DNA from: Nymphaea colorata
Lineage: Eukaryota > Streptophyta > Magnoliopsida > Nymphaeales > Nymphaeaceae
NCBI RefSeq assembly: GCF_008831285.2
Contig: NC_045140.1
Span: forward strand, 18,970,370-19,034,369
Direction of reading: 5' to 3'
Length of the DNA: 64,000 bases
Below, piece after piece: positions 12,972 through 26,270 of this stretch. The position numbers and the translations under genes are program-made. The notes under the pieces were generated by a model. It was not told where the DNA came from. It made no database searches and was given only the letters and a program-made list of their open reading frames with translations. Position 1 is the first letter of the stretch, and every line of letters starts with the position of its first letter.

Positions 12972-13300
12972 CACGGACGCCAGGGAATTAACTTTGGAAT
13001 TCTCCGGCGACTGGGATCAGCTCCGGCGCCGGCAAGAGAGGGAGAAGGGTGGTGGTGGTTGTTGGGGAGCAAAAGCGAAAGATGGGGATGGGAGGTGGTG
13101 GGGAGAACTTTTTCTGCCACTGGTGGTGGTGGGAAGGGAGGCAACTAAGAGATTTGATCTTCGGCGATATGGTATAAAAAGAGGCAGAAAACGAATCCCG
13201 CCTGCTTTAAATAAATTAATTTACTTAGCATGATGGGTTGCCCCCCTTCTTTCATAAATCGTTCTAAATAATTTATGTATTTGTTGTGTCGCTTTTTTTC
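12972..13300 (-). promoter_or_regulatory. Probable leader start and promoter of the HD-Zip gene
   Basis: On the minus strand this stretch holds pyrimidine-rich leader sequence (the plus strand is G/A-rich with GGTGGTGG runs at 13050-13135). Further out there are TA-rich boxes (TTTATTTAAAG at about 13205-13217; TTTTTATACC at about 13171-13180) that could act as TATA elements. Neither is a perfect consensus. Transcription probably starts somewhere in 13130-13200. Confidence 0.35.
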
Positions 13301-14365
13301 TTTCAGGTGATCGGAATCTGACCATGAGGGCCGGAAATGTCAAATCCAAGCGGCATATAATACTTCTTGATATTGTTTATAATTCACAAAATGACCAAAA
13401 TGCCCTTTAAATAAAAACCTTCACCAAGCATTATCTTTAGAATGACCATTCTACCATTTGCTTTTTTTGGGGCAAAAAATATAAGTTTATGCTTTATGAG
13501 GGCTTTATATGTTTCATTCATGAATCTAAAATTAAGGTAAATTTATGAAACACTTGATGTATTTACCACACTTGATGTATTTACCCTAATTCTGAGATAA
13601 ATGCATGAAACATTCACATGTTGTTTTTAATGTCAAACGACCTATAAAAAATCACAGTATTTATGGATTTCTTCATAAGAATTCTCATAGAGAAATAATC
13701 TTGTCTCTCACAATAATATATATATATATATAGTCAATTTTAAAAGGCTGTATCAAAGAAGGCAAGCTGTATACGGCATACCAACCGAACCAATTGAAGA
13801 GAAAAGAGAAAGACGCACACCATTTATGCCTTTGTGAAACTTTAGGGAATTGCTTTAGTCATTTGTGCCACTAGAAGCGTTCGGGAGATGCATCTTTTCC
13901 TTCGCCATCAAACACACACACACACACAACAACGATAAGAAGGATATAATTATCCAACCATTAAAAAGGAAAATCTAGATAACCCACGGTAATCCGGATA
14001 TTAAGAGAAGTGGAAATATTCTTAAGGATGTGAGAGGTGGAGCCAGGAATCAAAGCTTTTCCTGACTCTCGCTTTCCCTCTAGTGGAAGAGGCAACAAAA
14101 AAGAGGGAAACGTAAAACTAAGAAGGGCAAAACAACCCAAATAGAATAGAAGACTTGATTTCAACTTTGGTGTTTTCTTGGATCGATATGATGTTCTGGA
14201 ACCAAACATGGCAACGGCGAGGAAAAATTCATTACAACAAAAATCCAACCATAATTTGTGAAAAAAATTACGTAATTGAAAGGCATGTCAAGTAAGTGCG
14301 CCACTATGCGAGGCCAACTCATACGAGGGACAATTATTCAAAGCTAATTAGTTTTTTGCATTTAA

Positions 14366-14618
14366 GGGATATTTGATTGCTTCAAGTTTAAAATCTATGG
14401 ATTTGATGCGTTATGATTTTGTTGATATAGCAAGAAAATCATGATAAAATTCATAGTTCATCGAATTAAGGATTTTAATGTCTAAACTTGATATCCTTAT
14501 TTCGTCTTTTTGTATGGAAAAAAAAGGTTGAATTTAAGATGGGCGGGATAATGGTAGAATCTTAAATTCGTGGTGCTCAAATGGTGAAGATTTTATATCA
14601 TGGGCAGTCAAACACCCC
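14366..14618. mobile_element. MITE-like element with GTTTGA-type terminal inverted repeats
   Basis: The left end GGGATATTTGATTG and the complement of the right end, GGGGTGTTTGACTG, match at 11 of 14 positions. The element is about 253 bases, AT-rich and non-coding. TAA precedes the left end, but the right flank (TTG) does not repeat it. It resembles the Tourist-like element at 44413-44640. Confidence 0.55.
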
Positions 14619-15660
14619 TTGAAAGTTGTATCTTGTTGTCCTTATATAGAGGGTTTTTCTTTTTTTTTTTTTCAATTTCTCATGCATTTTCATCTGTCAC
14701 CTTTTGGTCCCTAATATTTACTTGAATCTGTGGCACTAGTGGATTTGGGTGAGCGGGGAACTATCCCACTGCGCAAACGAGAGCCGAAGCTCCCATTTCT
14801 TCTTGTTCTTATGGTCCAGAGCTGCATCAATAATAGGCAATACTATTGCTGTATACTTCAACTTGCATGTAGAACCCAACTCCATTATTGATACTTTTAA
14901 CCCTCGATAAGTCGAAACGGAGACACGCCCCATTACAAGTTTCAGTCTGCCCGTTTGAGCTATGCCCCTTGATTGACTGCTACTACTGGATTTTAATCTG
15001 TTTGGAGACAAAAAGTCTGGATTTAAACTGTTTGGAGATAAAAAGTCTAGGACAAGAAGTCAAAATAAATGTTATGCAGGGGTTTCTAGTAATATAAAAG
15101 ACATCTCATCATTTTCAAGAAAATCCACAACATCCAAAATTGAGGTGGCTGTTGCTGAATGTAAGAAAGAATCTATACATAAAAGATACTTTAATATTAT
15201 ATAGATAATAAACTTATGGATCAGATCTAGAAATATGGTGCGCCCATGTGTAGGCCAGTTGTCAGAGAGTGGATCTGGATAATGATGAAATGTTTAATTT
15301 TTTAAAATAATATGATATTATTTTTCTAGACAGGAAAAGAGGGAAAAAAAAAGAGAAGAAATTAAATAGGTCTCCTTTTGGCCCAACCAAAACAAAAAGT
15401 GATGGAATCCTAAAACGTGTGTGGTTGCAAAATGCAAGCTCAACTTTTTTATTTTCTTTCTTGAACCTTTTTTTTTTTCCCTTTGGAATCTCAACTTTCT
15501 GAACAAACCAACTTACCAGAAACTTGTATTTAGTCACCACTATGAAAACCTTTCTTCTAGGTCAACCCTCTTCACATCCAAAGTTTTATGCATAGGTTAG
15601 CATTTAATGGTAGACCTTATCTTCCACATTAATTGTTGTTCGAACAGAATAAAAACATTA

Positions 15661-15821
15661 AGAGGTCGTTTGACAAGAAGAACATTATATTATATTCTGA
15701 GAACATATGCTTTCGATACAAACATTTAAAGAACGCAATATTCTTGTTTCGAAAAAATAACTTGAAATATGTATTTTACAATGATAAAAAAAAAATACAA
15801 ATGTTTTCCTTATCAAACATC
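15661..15821. mobile_element. Short MITE-like element, degenerate ends
   Basis: The left end AGGTCGTTTGACAAG faces AAGATGTTTGATAAG on the complement of the right end, about 160 bases apart. The interior is AT-rich and includes a poly-A run. The ends are diverged and no clear target duplication can be read. Confidence 0.4.
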
Positions 15822-16733
15822 TTTCAAAAACTTGCGAAAAATGGAGAGGATATTAGTGATTTCATATTCCTTACAATGAGGGAAAATAGTTATTACTAGT
15901 CATGAGTTCTAATTACATATTGGTTTAGACGTCAAGTTTCTCGATCCAAGTATGATGAATTTGTGTCTTGATAATCTTGATTCAGCCACTGAGTTTTTCA
16001 ATCCAATTCCAGTTTCTTGATATAAAATTTTTGTTCTGATGAGGGATGCATAAAGTGTCCACCAATTTGGAAAGGGTGACTCATGAAAGCACCAAGTTTA
16101 TGGGATATCATGAGTTGGAAGCCAGGGAAGGTGGCGACAAAGACAGATGTGCGGATGCATGAGTAATGCAAATGCCTCAGGAGAGAATTTCGCTCCTCCC
16201 TTTACCCTTTTCCTTAGAGTCTAGGGTTGCTTCGGACCTATGAGAATCAAACTAATGTTAAGCCATCAACCTGCTTGTCCGACCAGCTATGCCTTCCCGC
16301 TCAGGACCAGGTGTGATGCATGAGGAGTGGAGGCCTTTTCTTTTTTAATGCAAGTCAGCTCGGGCGAATTGCGCCATTTTCGAAACTAAATTCTTAGCAT
16401 CATTTGTCTTGAAGATCAGCTGAGCTAAGTAATTTGATGGAGAGTGAGTTGAGTGCACCACTCTGTGCATGCAGCAAATGTGCACTCAAATCAAAACAAG
16501 GTGAGAATCGGGTATTTTGGTGATTTTTAAAAAAGAAATGTTCTTTATTGTCTTTTAACTTTTTCATTACCTGTTTTTGTTCTTACAAAAAAAATGTCTT
16601 TTGTTTCCTGAACATGAGTATTTTGGTCATTATACATTCTAATACACAATTTTTTGTGCATTAGATGGTGCATATAGCCAGTTTCGCCTTTCTCCCCCAG
16701 CTTTGGGGCAAAAAAAAAAAAACCATTTTTTAA

Positions 16734-17076
16734 GGGTCTGTTTGATGGACAGGATATTTCATGTAGCCTTGTAAATAAAATTTAAATTTTTGAAAAATTT
16801 TCTTACCCATGGAACTTGGAATGAAAAAGTGAAAGTTGAGTTGGTTTTGAAAAAAAATTCCAAAAAAAAAAAAGTTACCGTTGGATTCTCAAGCAATGAT
16901 TAATCTAACTACTTTGTTTCTTCTTCTTTCATTCTTATCAAACTGGAAAATTTATTTCCTAAAACATAAAACTAAGAACAAGAAACACAAACAGGTTTTA
17001 GAAACGTGGATTTATTTCTTTAAAGTTTGTGGAAACTTCTTTTCAACTCTATATTTTCAATGCATCAAACGCCCCC
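16734..17076. mobile_element. MITE-like element, about 340 bp
   Basis: The left end GGGTCTGTTTGATGGA faces GGGGGCGTTTGATGCA on the complement of the right end. The flanking triplets are TAA on the left and AAA on the right, close to the TTA/TAA target duplication typical of PIF/Harbinger (Tourist) MITEs. The interior is AT-rich and non-coding. Confidence 0.55.
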
Positions 17077-17889
17077 AAAGCTTAACAAATGTAAGTGGCT
17101 TTATATATATATAGTTGTTTGAATGTTTCAAGTAGTTTTATGTGTGCCAACAACAAAAATTCAGCAGCATATTTCAAAACGATACAAGGAATTCCCACGA
17201 ATGAGCTCATCTGTGGACATGAAAGAAGAACGACGTACTTTAATATTGTGACACAGAAAGCGAGAGCTTGAAACTTTAGTGGGCTTCCTCTTTATGGAGA
17301 CGACGAATACAAAGGCGACGGCGAAAGATCCAAGTGGGAAGCAATAATGGCTCATTGCTTTCAATAGAATCGCTAATTGAGCACCACTCTCTCAAAGGCA
17401 AGGCAACTGAACAAGAAAGAAATTGTGGAAAGCTTCTCAATTCTTAGCGGCTAAGGAAGGTTCAAAAAGTAGGAGTCCGGGATCTAACTCCACTCCGGTG
17501 AGGGGAAAGTGTGGTGAAAATGGAGGTCCCAGGTCAGTGTGTGTCACCTCTTTTAATTTCCCTGCAATCAAACGGGCAAGAACAGAAGCACTTCCTTTTT
17601 GTTCTTTATGAAGGTAGTAAGTCAAACAAGAACCCAGCTTCAAGCTGTTCTTCATTGTAATCATTCAAATAAGAAAGAGAGGATGTCATGATTAATTACG
17701 TTGAAGATCGTAGATGGAATCTCTGTTTCTCTCTCTCTCTTGTTCTTTCTCGGATGCACTTTGATTTCTCTCTTTTGTTACATGCTTTCCGACCATTTTA
17801 GCTGTTGCCAACAGATTTGGCCACTCTGCTTTTTTAAATCTTTTTTTAATAATATTTTATAACTTTTCTGCATCATTTTTCATTACATG

Positions 17890-17945
<56 letters not shown>

Positions 17946-17960
17946 TTATTTATTTATTTA
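17890..17960. repeat. (TA)n then (TTTA)n microsatellite
   Basis: About 50 bases of uninterrupted TA are followed by TTTA repeats. An open frame runs through it, but it encodes only alternating Tyr-Ile and is an artefact. Confidence 0.95.
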
Positions 17961-18015
17961 TTGGGTTGCCTATAGATTTGAACAAATTATCAACTTTTGC
18001 CTTTTGCTTACCAAG

Positions 18016-18078
18016 TTGAGAACCTCAAGGTCACCAAAGGAGTTGAGAGACCTCAAGGTCACCAAAGGAGTTGAGAGA
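18016..18078. repeat. 28-bp tandem duplication
   Basis: Two adjacent copies of a unit with core CCTCAAGGTCACCAAAGGAG begin at 18023 and 18051. They are nearly identical, indicating a recent local duplication in intergenic DNA. Confidence 0.85.
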
Positions 18079-21000
18079 ATGAATGGAGTGAAGACTGGTA
18101 GGTGGTCAATTTATGTTTTAAATTTTCAAAGTGTAAACTTTTTTTGTTGAAAAAATGGGGTTATTGACGCACAAGTTGAAGTATCAATGGTTATAACACT
18201 TCGAGACATTGAAAGTAGTTCTCGTATCTTAAAAAAATGAGAAGTTAGGTGAAAGAGGTGTAAGCATTTGTCCACATCAGCCTCACAAAATTATCTTAAT
18301 ATACATGTTATTGTTTTGATATGTTTGATTGTTATACATATAAGTGCTCCAAAGAAATTAAAGATATTGAATGAGTTTCTCGTCCAGAAAAAATTTCTGG
18401 CTCTGTTACTGGATGAATGCTTTCGCTTTGATCAGCCGAGTGATGGGTGGCCCCACTTACCGAGAAGTTGCCACCTGAAGACCCTAAAATGACACAACCT
18501 GTCCTTTGTTTTTTATTTTTTTATTTTTAATTCATGGTTGTGCAGACTTGCCTGTTCATAAAATAATTGAATTGCACTATTTTAAATAGGGCATATCGAA
18601 AGAGAAATCTATACATTAGAACGAGCATATAACCAAAATGAAACATAGGAAATATGGGAAAGGTCCAAATGAAATATGTGTCTAATCTCTCTTCAATTTT
18701 CGTATAAACAGTTGACCTTAAATCAATACGGCGGAGTCCAATGAAGCCCTCCTCTCCAATTAATTCAAAATGGGATGACTTAGTGTGATTGCAAATGCCC
18801 CACATAGTTGCATTATAATAAAAAATGATATTTTCAAAAGACAAGTTTTATAACATGTATTCAGGACCCCCATTTATGTCTTATTAAACCTTTTTTAAGG
18901 AATTGTTTAACAATAAAAACAATTTGGATAGATTCATGAAATATTCATACTGTATTGTATTCTGTTCACGAAACAATAACAAACTGGTAAAACCAAAATT
19001 TTTGAAAAGACGAATCAGCAAAATTAAATTTTCAAAATTTTCTCTCCTCCCCTGATAACAAGAACCATATGTCCTATCAAGAATTTCGAAACAATTCTTC
19101 ATATAAAAATCGAATTGAGAAGAAGGGAAACACGTAAACAAAAGGCTTTATTCATTAAAACTCTAATAAATAAAAAATTTACAGAAATAAATATAAAAGG
19201 TCTTCCGCCCTTAAACCCATGAACATTATGAGCCTCAGTCAACTCTTACTTAATAACTCAAAAAAATTACATAAAGGATGATAATTAAAAAACCTTTATT
19301 GGATCTTCCTTGGTTGTGACTATTATATATGATTTGTTTTATATGTTCTTATTGAGTAATGACCCGGATTGAAAGGGTCCAAATCCATGATCCACATCCA
19401 ATTAAACTACATTTTACGGTTTTACCCATTGTAGCCATGTAGGTAAGGAGCATGACGTATTCGGGCTCGCTGGTCTTTGATCAATCAAAACACTGCTACG
19501 GATGAATGACATGCGAGAGCAAATGCTTAGGTGAAGCCAAGAAAAATGCAGCAGACATGACCGGCAATATACGTAAATCAAAATTTTATATATATATATA
19601 TATATATTGAAAAAGCAACGCTGCTTTTCATTGATGTTTGTCCTTCATTCGTTGGCCTGAATCTGTACTACACGGGTTGGAAGAAGGCATATCTTTTACT
19701 CAGTGCTCATGTTTGGTCAATTCTATTTATTACACTTTTGATTCTTTTTCCTTTGAAAAAGGAAAAGGTTCCACCAGAATATGCCCAGCACTTTCTCTTT
19801 CTTTTTCCTTTTTCTGGGCGAGATTGAGATTAGTGAATGTACTAATAGCAGCCAATAAACGAATTCAAACTCTAATTGGTACATTTGCTAAGAAAAGAAT
19901 ATATTCATACCATATCTTTGAATATCGTGGTTTTGGATCACATGTTTTATGAACATGTATTTCATATGATCGGGCATCATGCATGCGAACAGGGTCGGTC
20001 ACAAATTCAAATTACACATCTGAACCTGCTGACTGCACGACGCACACACACACACACACATATGATTCTAGAAACCGTCTTAAAATATTTTAAGATGTTT
20101 CGAGTCTAGAGATAGGACAATATTGGGGTCCGTGGATCTTGATCCTGAAGCTTGCATGAATCTTGAATATACATGGATCCAATTACATAGGTCTGGATTT
20201 TACCACTTTGGATACGAACTAGGGTCCAAAGAAGTAACGAAATATGATCCAAGAACATCGGTCTGAAACTCTGGATCAACTGAATGACCACCCAGGTATT
20301 TTGGGTTAGTGAAAGTGCACCTATAGTGACGCTTTTTTTTTTTTTTTTTTTTTTTGACGTCAGTGAAGATCGAGTTTCTTGTAGTGGAAGTTCGACATGG
20401 TCGAGTACAAATTCCGTTTTACTTTGTGAAACTCCAAGGATAGACTTGAATTGATTCCTGCCCAACGGCAAAACATGGACAAAAATTGAGTGAAAAAGCA
20501 AGAAAGTAACGCCTGCGCTTTTGTTTTTTATCAATGGCTACTCTGGCGTGGGAATTTCGATCGGTCGCCATGATGCCAAGTTAGAAGAAGAAGATCAGGT
20601 TCTTCTTCCAAAATATTGCTTTTGATCTTGTTAAAATGCATCATAGTATGATTCAATTCTTTGGAAGTAACGGAATTTTATCCTTTTCCTGGCAAAAAAA
20701 CACCTAACGTCAGTCGAATCCAGGAATTTCAAATCCGGAGTATGATCAATCGTTATGGATTAGTAGAGGCTGCTGGAAACCTCAACAATGCATGGTAATA
20801 TATCTGTCCCAAACATTACAAGGCCGGTGGGCGGCACACGCTCGAGGGTTCATGGGGTCGAACATATAACCAAGTCTGTTAGACGACACCGCTACAAGTC
20901 AGACAGGTGAAAGCGGCACAATTGTGTCTTCCAAAACCAATTTCCTTTCTCTTTTTTCGAATGAACAAGATGAGGAAGAGTATTTCATCCTACTGTATCG

Positions 21001-22086
21001 CGCTACTCAATAGCTGAATGAATGATTAAAAGAAGGTGATTCCTTTTGGCTTTACGACACATACTCAAATGGATTTATATCTTTTAAAAAATCAAATTCA
21101 TCTGTTAAGTGATTGTGCAAAAACAGTAATTGGTATGAGGCCAGTCATCTGTGCAAACCTTCTGCCCAAATACAATTTGCTATGCAAAAGATGTATGAGA
21201 TACTTGCTTTCTCGTGCCACAAAGAACAAATCCAACTTTGGATCTATTGGAATATTAAGCAAAAAGTTAAGAACAGGGGAAAATGCAAAGGAGAAAAGGA
21301 GCGAAGCATGATAGAAAGAAAGAACTTTCATTGGTGGGGAGGTTAAAGACCGTTTTAGGACCCCATTTTGCAGAAAAAGGGAATGGTTCCACTGTCATAA
21401 GATTAGACGTAAAGAAAATTTGAAAAAGATAAAGTTGGACAAAAAAAGTAGACGTGTTTGAGAGAGAAAACATAACATGAAGAGGAAGTGACGGGGATCT
21501 TTTTTTTCTCTTTTCTCAAAGAAAGTTGGTATCCGATCAAGGGACCCAGCTTGCTTTCGATAAGGGGAACAACAGGGTGGATCCACGCACACGCAAAGTA
21601 CAAAAGTAAAGAAAGAAAAAAAACCATTGTTTCCTGAATCATGAAGATTTAAAGTAGGGAGAGAAAAAAAAAAGTAAGAAAGCAGAACGTAAACTGTTAA
21701 GTGAATATGAGAATTATGGTGGAGATTTCTCATGTATTGTAGTTCGGGACGGCCATCCAAACCGATCGTTCAAATGAAAAGGTAAATTTCAGATCGGCTC
21801 ATTTAATTCATTTAAGCATTTCCAACTCAAAATGTTTCTTACTAGTTGAGTTTTATCTATCTATATATTTAACAACAAATTCAAGCCTGTCTAACAACTA
21901 GTTGTTCGTTTGCAAGATCGTACAATTATAATTAGATTTTGAAATCCTACGTTTATATGAATTAGCATAAACATATACTATACATGAGGCTGTCTTAAAA
22001 TGCTTGGCAGCCCAAGCTCGGTTCGCTTAATTATCGGATTGGACTTGATTGCCGTCTTGCTACTCAGTTCGATGTCTACCCTTATT

Positions 22087-22239
22087 AAAAACTATCAATA
22101 TTTTCTTTTTTAATACATTAAAAACCTGAGTCAAGAGTTTCTAAGAAAATGTTCGGCTAAAAACTATCAATATTTTCTTTTTTAATACATTAAAAACCTT
22201 CAGCAATGAGTCAAAGAGTTTCTAAGAAAATGCTGGGCA
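22087..22239. repeat. ~72-bp tandem duplication
   Basis: Two copies begin AAAAACTATCAATATTTTC at 22087 and 22159. The second has a small insertion after AAAAACCT. Both end in TTTCTAAGAAAATG. Confidence 0.85.
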
Positions 22240-22752
22240 AAACATCAAGGGTTTTAAAAGAAAGCCATCCATAACACACTAATAGGAGCTGCGCTGTCAG
22301 CGCAACAATGAAGAAAACTTATATATATATATATATATATATAAAATGAGAATATATAACAAAATTTGAGGACAACAGGTCCCCTAGATACCAAAGAGAG
22401 AGAGCTAGGGTTTCAATTAAGCGGAGTTGAGTCTCCAATCCAGTGTATATATTAAGATCCGGTCTACTTTGCACTTGGTTGGGTTTGGCAACCGAATTTT
22501 TTGTGCAGATCCGACCCGATGATCGGCAAGTCGGTGGCATTCAGGCATGGAAAATTTTAAAAGTTGTTTCGGCGCCATGGATCAGCCTCTACGGTTCCAC
22601 GTCTTCCTCTCCCCGATCGTTTTTCGGAAGGGAAGTCGTACACACTCTTCTCTTTTATCCACTTATTTTTCTCAGGCCAAGCAACATGCACGTCCTCATT
22701 TTTCCGATCATTTCTTGGTTGGCAATAGACACCATTGAGCTCTTTGGACGGC

Positions 22753-22918
22753 ATTTCTTTAGATGGCCAGAGTTTGTTCGCGGGGTAGAGCCATTGGATG
22801 TCAATGGGTGACGCCATCGGATAATGGGGATAATTTCTTTCGATGGCAGGAGTTTGTTCACTGGATAGAGCCGTTGGATGTTGATGAGTGATAATGGTGA
22901 AGCCATCGGATGTTGGGA
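22753..22918. repeat. ~80-bp imperfect tandem duplication
   Basis: Two copies begin ATTTCTTT at 22753 and 22833. Both contain GAGTTTGTTC, TAGAGCC, TTGGATGT and GCCATCGGAT with scattered differences. They lie just before the open frame at 22888. Confidence 0.8.
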
Positions 22919-23484
22919 ATAAAGATTTATTGAGAAGGGTGCCCTTCCAAGGATGCGAAGGCTCTTACCTTTCTCTCTTTCCTTTTGTTTATTTTCCTCC
23001 TGTTCATTGTCTGTTCGTTTTTGCTGAGTTGGGGCGCCATTGCAGGTGGCATTTCATTTTCAAAACGGCGTCGCAACTGGTGGAGGACGTTAGCGTCCAC
23101 TGTGTGCCAATGAAAACTGGAGACATACAGGGGGAACCAGGAACGCTAGAGACTATTCATCAATCAAGATTTGAGACTATACGTCGAATGCCAGTTAAGG
23201 AGAAACTTTCTGGCGTTAGGGCATTGCCAGTGAAGGAAGGGGGCAGAATTGGTGGAATTCATCTATGCCCGAAACTTCCTCGCGCTATTTCTCCTGACGC
23301 AGTCGACATTGCTTTCTGTGCAAACCCTCAGCCACGTACTTCTTCTTCTACTTCTTCCTCCTCCTCCTTCTCCTCTTCTTTTATCTGGTCCAACATATGT
23401 TTACATTGTTTCAGTTTCTTAACAGGCAATGCCAGGGAAAATTGTCGGACATGGGTTTTTGCTTTTTATATCGCCACCGAGTGA
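22888..23484 (+). CDS. Unrecognised 198-codon open frame
   Basis: This is the longest open frame in the gap between the HD-Zip and tetraspanin genes. It is less AT-rich than its surroundings. The protein has no domain I recognise. It begins in the tail of an imperfect tandem repeat and has a serine-rich run (SSSTSSSSSFSSSF) encoded by a TTC/TCC-rich stretch at about 23340-23380. Its composition is not clearly protein-like, so it may be a chance frame, a non-coding transcript or the remnant of a gene. I include it only because of its length. Confidence 0.15.
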   Translation: MIMVKPSDVGNKDLLRRVPFQGCEGSYLSLFPFVYFPPVHCLFVFAELGRHCRWHFIFKTASQLVEDVSVHCVPMKTGDIQGEPGTLETIHQSRFETIRRMPVKEKLSGVRALPVKEGGRIGGIHLCPKLPRAISPDAVDIAFCANPQPRTSSSTSSSSSFSSSFIWSNICLHCFSFLTGNARENCRTWVFAFYIATE

Positions 23485-24848
23485 AGACCGTCAGCCACCA
23501 TGTCCATAGAAGAACATAGATGAAGATCCACGCAAGATCCATGCTTACTCAAGTTTAGAAACTCTCTGCTCTATTAATTTAATAAATGTGTTGTTATTTT
23601 ATTTTTTCATGTTATATGCACAAATCATATAGATGGGAAAAGCAACGTTTTTCGTGCTTTAAGGAGTAAATCATACATGTGTATATCACTGCTTCTTAGA
23701 AAGGGATCAGCCTCGTTCAATTGAGGTACATAAACCACATACAGAGAACTTGCTTCTCAAATAACCTTTTGTTAACTCACTATTTTGAGACTTGACCTCG
23801 CTCTAATACCCTAAACATATATTTTGGGCAACACTAAGCTAGAGTCTTTTCGACAGTCAAATCAAAGTGTAAGGTGTAGTTTCTGCAGTATCTATACGTA
23901 GACAGTTCAGCTGATGGGGCTAAGTTATGCATTGTTCCACATTTTTTCCTTCATAAATCCCTTTCGAAGCTAGCTTAACTGTTCCTAGATTCATGTACAG
24001 ACATGGAGAAGAAAAGCCCTTTCTGGTGGCTGACCAACGGCTCATTTGTCATACAAGATTTGAAGCTTAATGAATTTTGGACGGTTACTAGTTTTGGCTT
24101 ATTTTCTGCATTTAAGATGTGCAAAAACATGATCCAAAGTTCCAAACTAATCCCTGTAGTTGGTCTCTGTTCAATAATTATTTTAGAAGACATTGAACAT
24201 ACTTTTTCAGTAATTAGTGTTTAAATTATATATATATTTTTATATATTTCAGATTTTTTATAGAAAAAAGGCTGCTGTATAGAGGGTTTTAGATATGCCA
24301 CATTAATTCCATTGATGTAATTTAACTTTGTGCCAGGCTGCTCGATTCAGCAGCAGCAACATGCCTTAGTTATTAACTTATTTTTTCTTAACCACCTATT
24401 ATGCTCCATCCTTGATTTTATGCATTCAATGGTCTCTGTGTTTTTTTTAATTTCTATGAAGAAAGTTTTGTACAAGCAGATAATTATAGAGAAAACCTAT
24501 TTTGTTGGAAATAGAATAAGGCGACTGAGATTTCTTAAGCCTCAATGAAGATATGCATGAACTTGAATTAGAAACCAGCATGACAAAGCATTAGAGTTCA
24601 TGCATCACACATTAAGATCTATAACAACATCTATGTTGTCTTTATGCATTTGTATTTAGTGTGAATCGTTTTCTCCTTTTTGGTAAACTAGCAAATTGAG
24701 TTCTAGGCAGACTACAACTAAATAGGACCACCTGAGTTGTATAGAATTGTAGTTCCATCTAATTCATAATATTTGATTTATGTTTCATAATTGGCAAATA
24801 TTCCAAATGGATTTTCATGTTCGTGTTCCCAATATAGAGATATTCATG

Positions 24849-24849
24849 C

Positions 24850-24897
<48 letters not shown>
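24849..24897. repeat. (CT)n(GT)n compound microsatellite
   Basis: A CT run is followed directly by a GT run, about 48 bases in all. It has the same layout as the one at 7999-8048. Confidence 0.92.
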
Positions 24898-24901
<4 letters not shown>

Positions 24902-26100
24902 AAAGGATTAATTGCCCTGTTCCCTCCGTTTCTTAGGCATGGCATTTTGCATCAATTATAAGTATGGGCCTTTCAGAACATTTTACTGTTGAGAATTACT
25001 ACCTAAGTATGTAAGGTGAATTAGCTTTGATCTATTGCCCTCTTCCTTTGGCCCCAAATTCAGTATTACAGTATTACTTGCTTCCTCTATAATTTCTTCT
25101 GTTACCTAATTTATGCATTTTACATAAAGCTCTCCTTGAAGGCTTCGTCTTTGACTTTTTCTTGTTTATGTGCATCTGGTTTTGTAGCGAGTGGTGTTAT
25201 TATTGAGTGGTTAATGATGGTGGAGATGAAAAGAACCATTGTGATCAAGATCGAGAGAGAGAGAAAGAGAGAGACATGACGGCTAGGTCTGAAAAGTGTG
25301 GAGATTAATAACTTGCTTAGGTTTGTCGTTGAACACTGCTCTGTTCTCTTCTATCTGTTTTCATTTTCTGCATTATGTTTTGCATATGCTAATGACATCG
25401 ATCTTTGAAAGCAGGATGGCCTCAAAAGATTTGCATCAGTTTTTTTGTTTGAAAATGTTCATTTCAGTATCACGTAATCTTTGACAGTCACATGTTTAAG
25501 ATGAGCACAAAAGGATGCTCGCCCATATGAATATGGAATAAAAGAAAAAAAAAATGGTTGAATTCAAATTAGGGTTAATTTGTTCTCGAATATTGACCCA
25601 GAATATTCTTGTTAAGGGTTCCATGTAGTATGTACTCCTTGCTAAGCACTTAATGGTTCATTGTTGACTTTGTTGAGTCTTTGATATATGCAGAAGAATA
25701 TCTATGAGCAGGCATGTGGAGCAGCGTGTGATGCATGCATAAACACAAGTTCTTAACTCTATTGATTTGGTTAAGTTTCGATTCTCTTATTCTCATTTTT
25801 GATGCACATGATTTATCTTGATTAAATGTTTCATGTTTCTAAATATTTTGTTGTGATAATTTTTTTGGGAGTTTTCTATTTTGAAGACCTGCCTTGGGAA
25901 TCTGTTAGGCTTTCCTAAGGATGCTAAGAGATTTTAGTGATAACCTTTACTACATCTTTAAATGTCAATCAAATATGTGTTGTCATTTCTTTTATTAGTT
26001 ATATGATTGCAAATTTTTAATTAGATTTGTAAAGAAGTAATGACTATTTGTATTGTATTTCTTAGATATAGATTCCATATTTTGTGACCCCTTTTCAAAT

Positions 26101-26270
26101 TTCTTTATGTGCTCTTTTAAATGCATTTACCAGTCTTTCTTTTAGACTTTATTTATATTGTTTCTCTTGCCTTTTCGAAATGCATTTCTTTATGTGCTCT
26201 TTTAAATGCATTTACCAGTCTTTCTTTTAGACTTTATTTATATTGTGTCTTTTGCCTTTTTGAAATGCAG
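26101..26270. repeat. 85-bp tandem duplication
   Basis: Copies at 26101-26185 and 26186-26270 are almost identical over their whole length (both begin TTCTTTATGTGCTCTTTTAA). Only a few bases differ near the end of the unit, so the duplication is young. Confidence 0.92.

Larger units (their letters stand above)
13301..22299. other. Gene-poor intergenic region
   Basis: I found no supported gene on either strand in about 9 kb. The DNA is AT-rich, with poly-A/T runs and TA, CA and CT microsatellites. It also has three small elements with ATTTGA/GTTTGA-type terminal inverted repeats (listed separately) and short tandem duplications. Open frames of 60-140 codons occur on both strands, but they are lysine/phenylalanine/leucine rich and carry no family signal. 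Confidence 0.5.
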
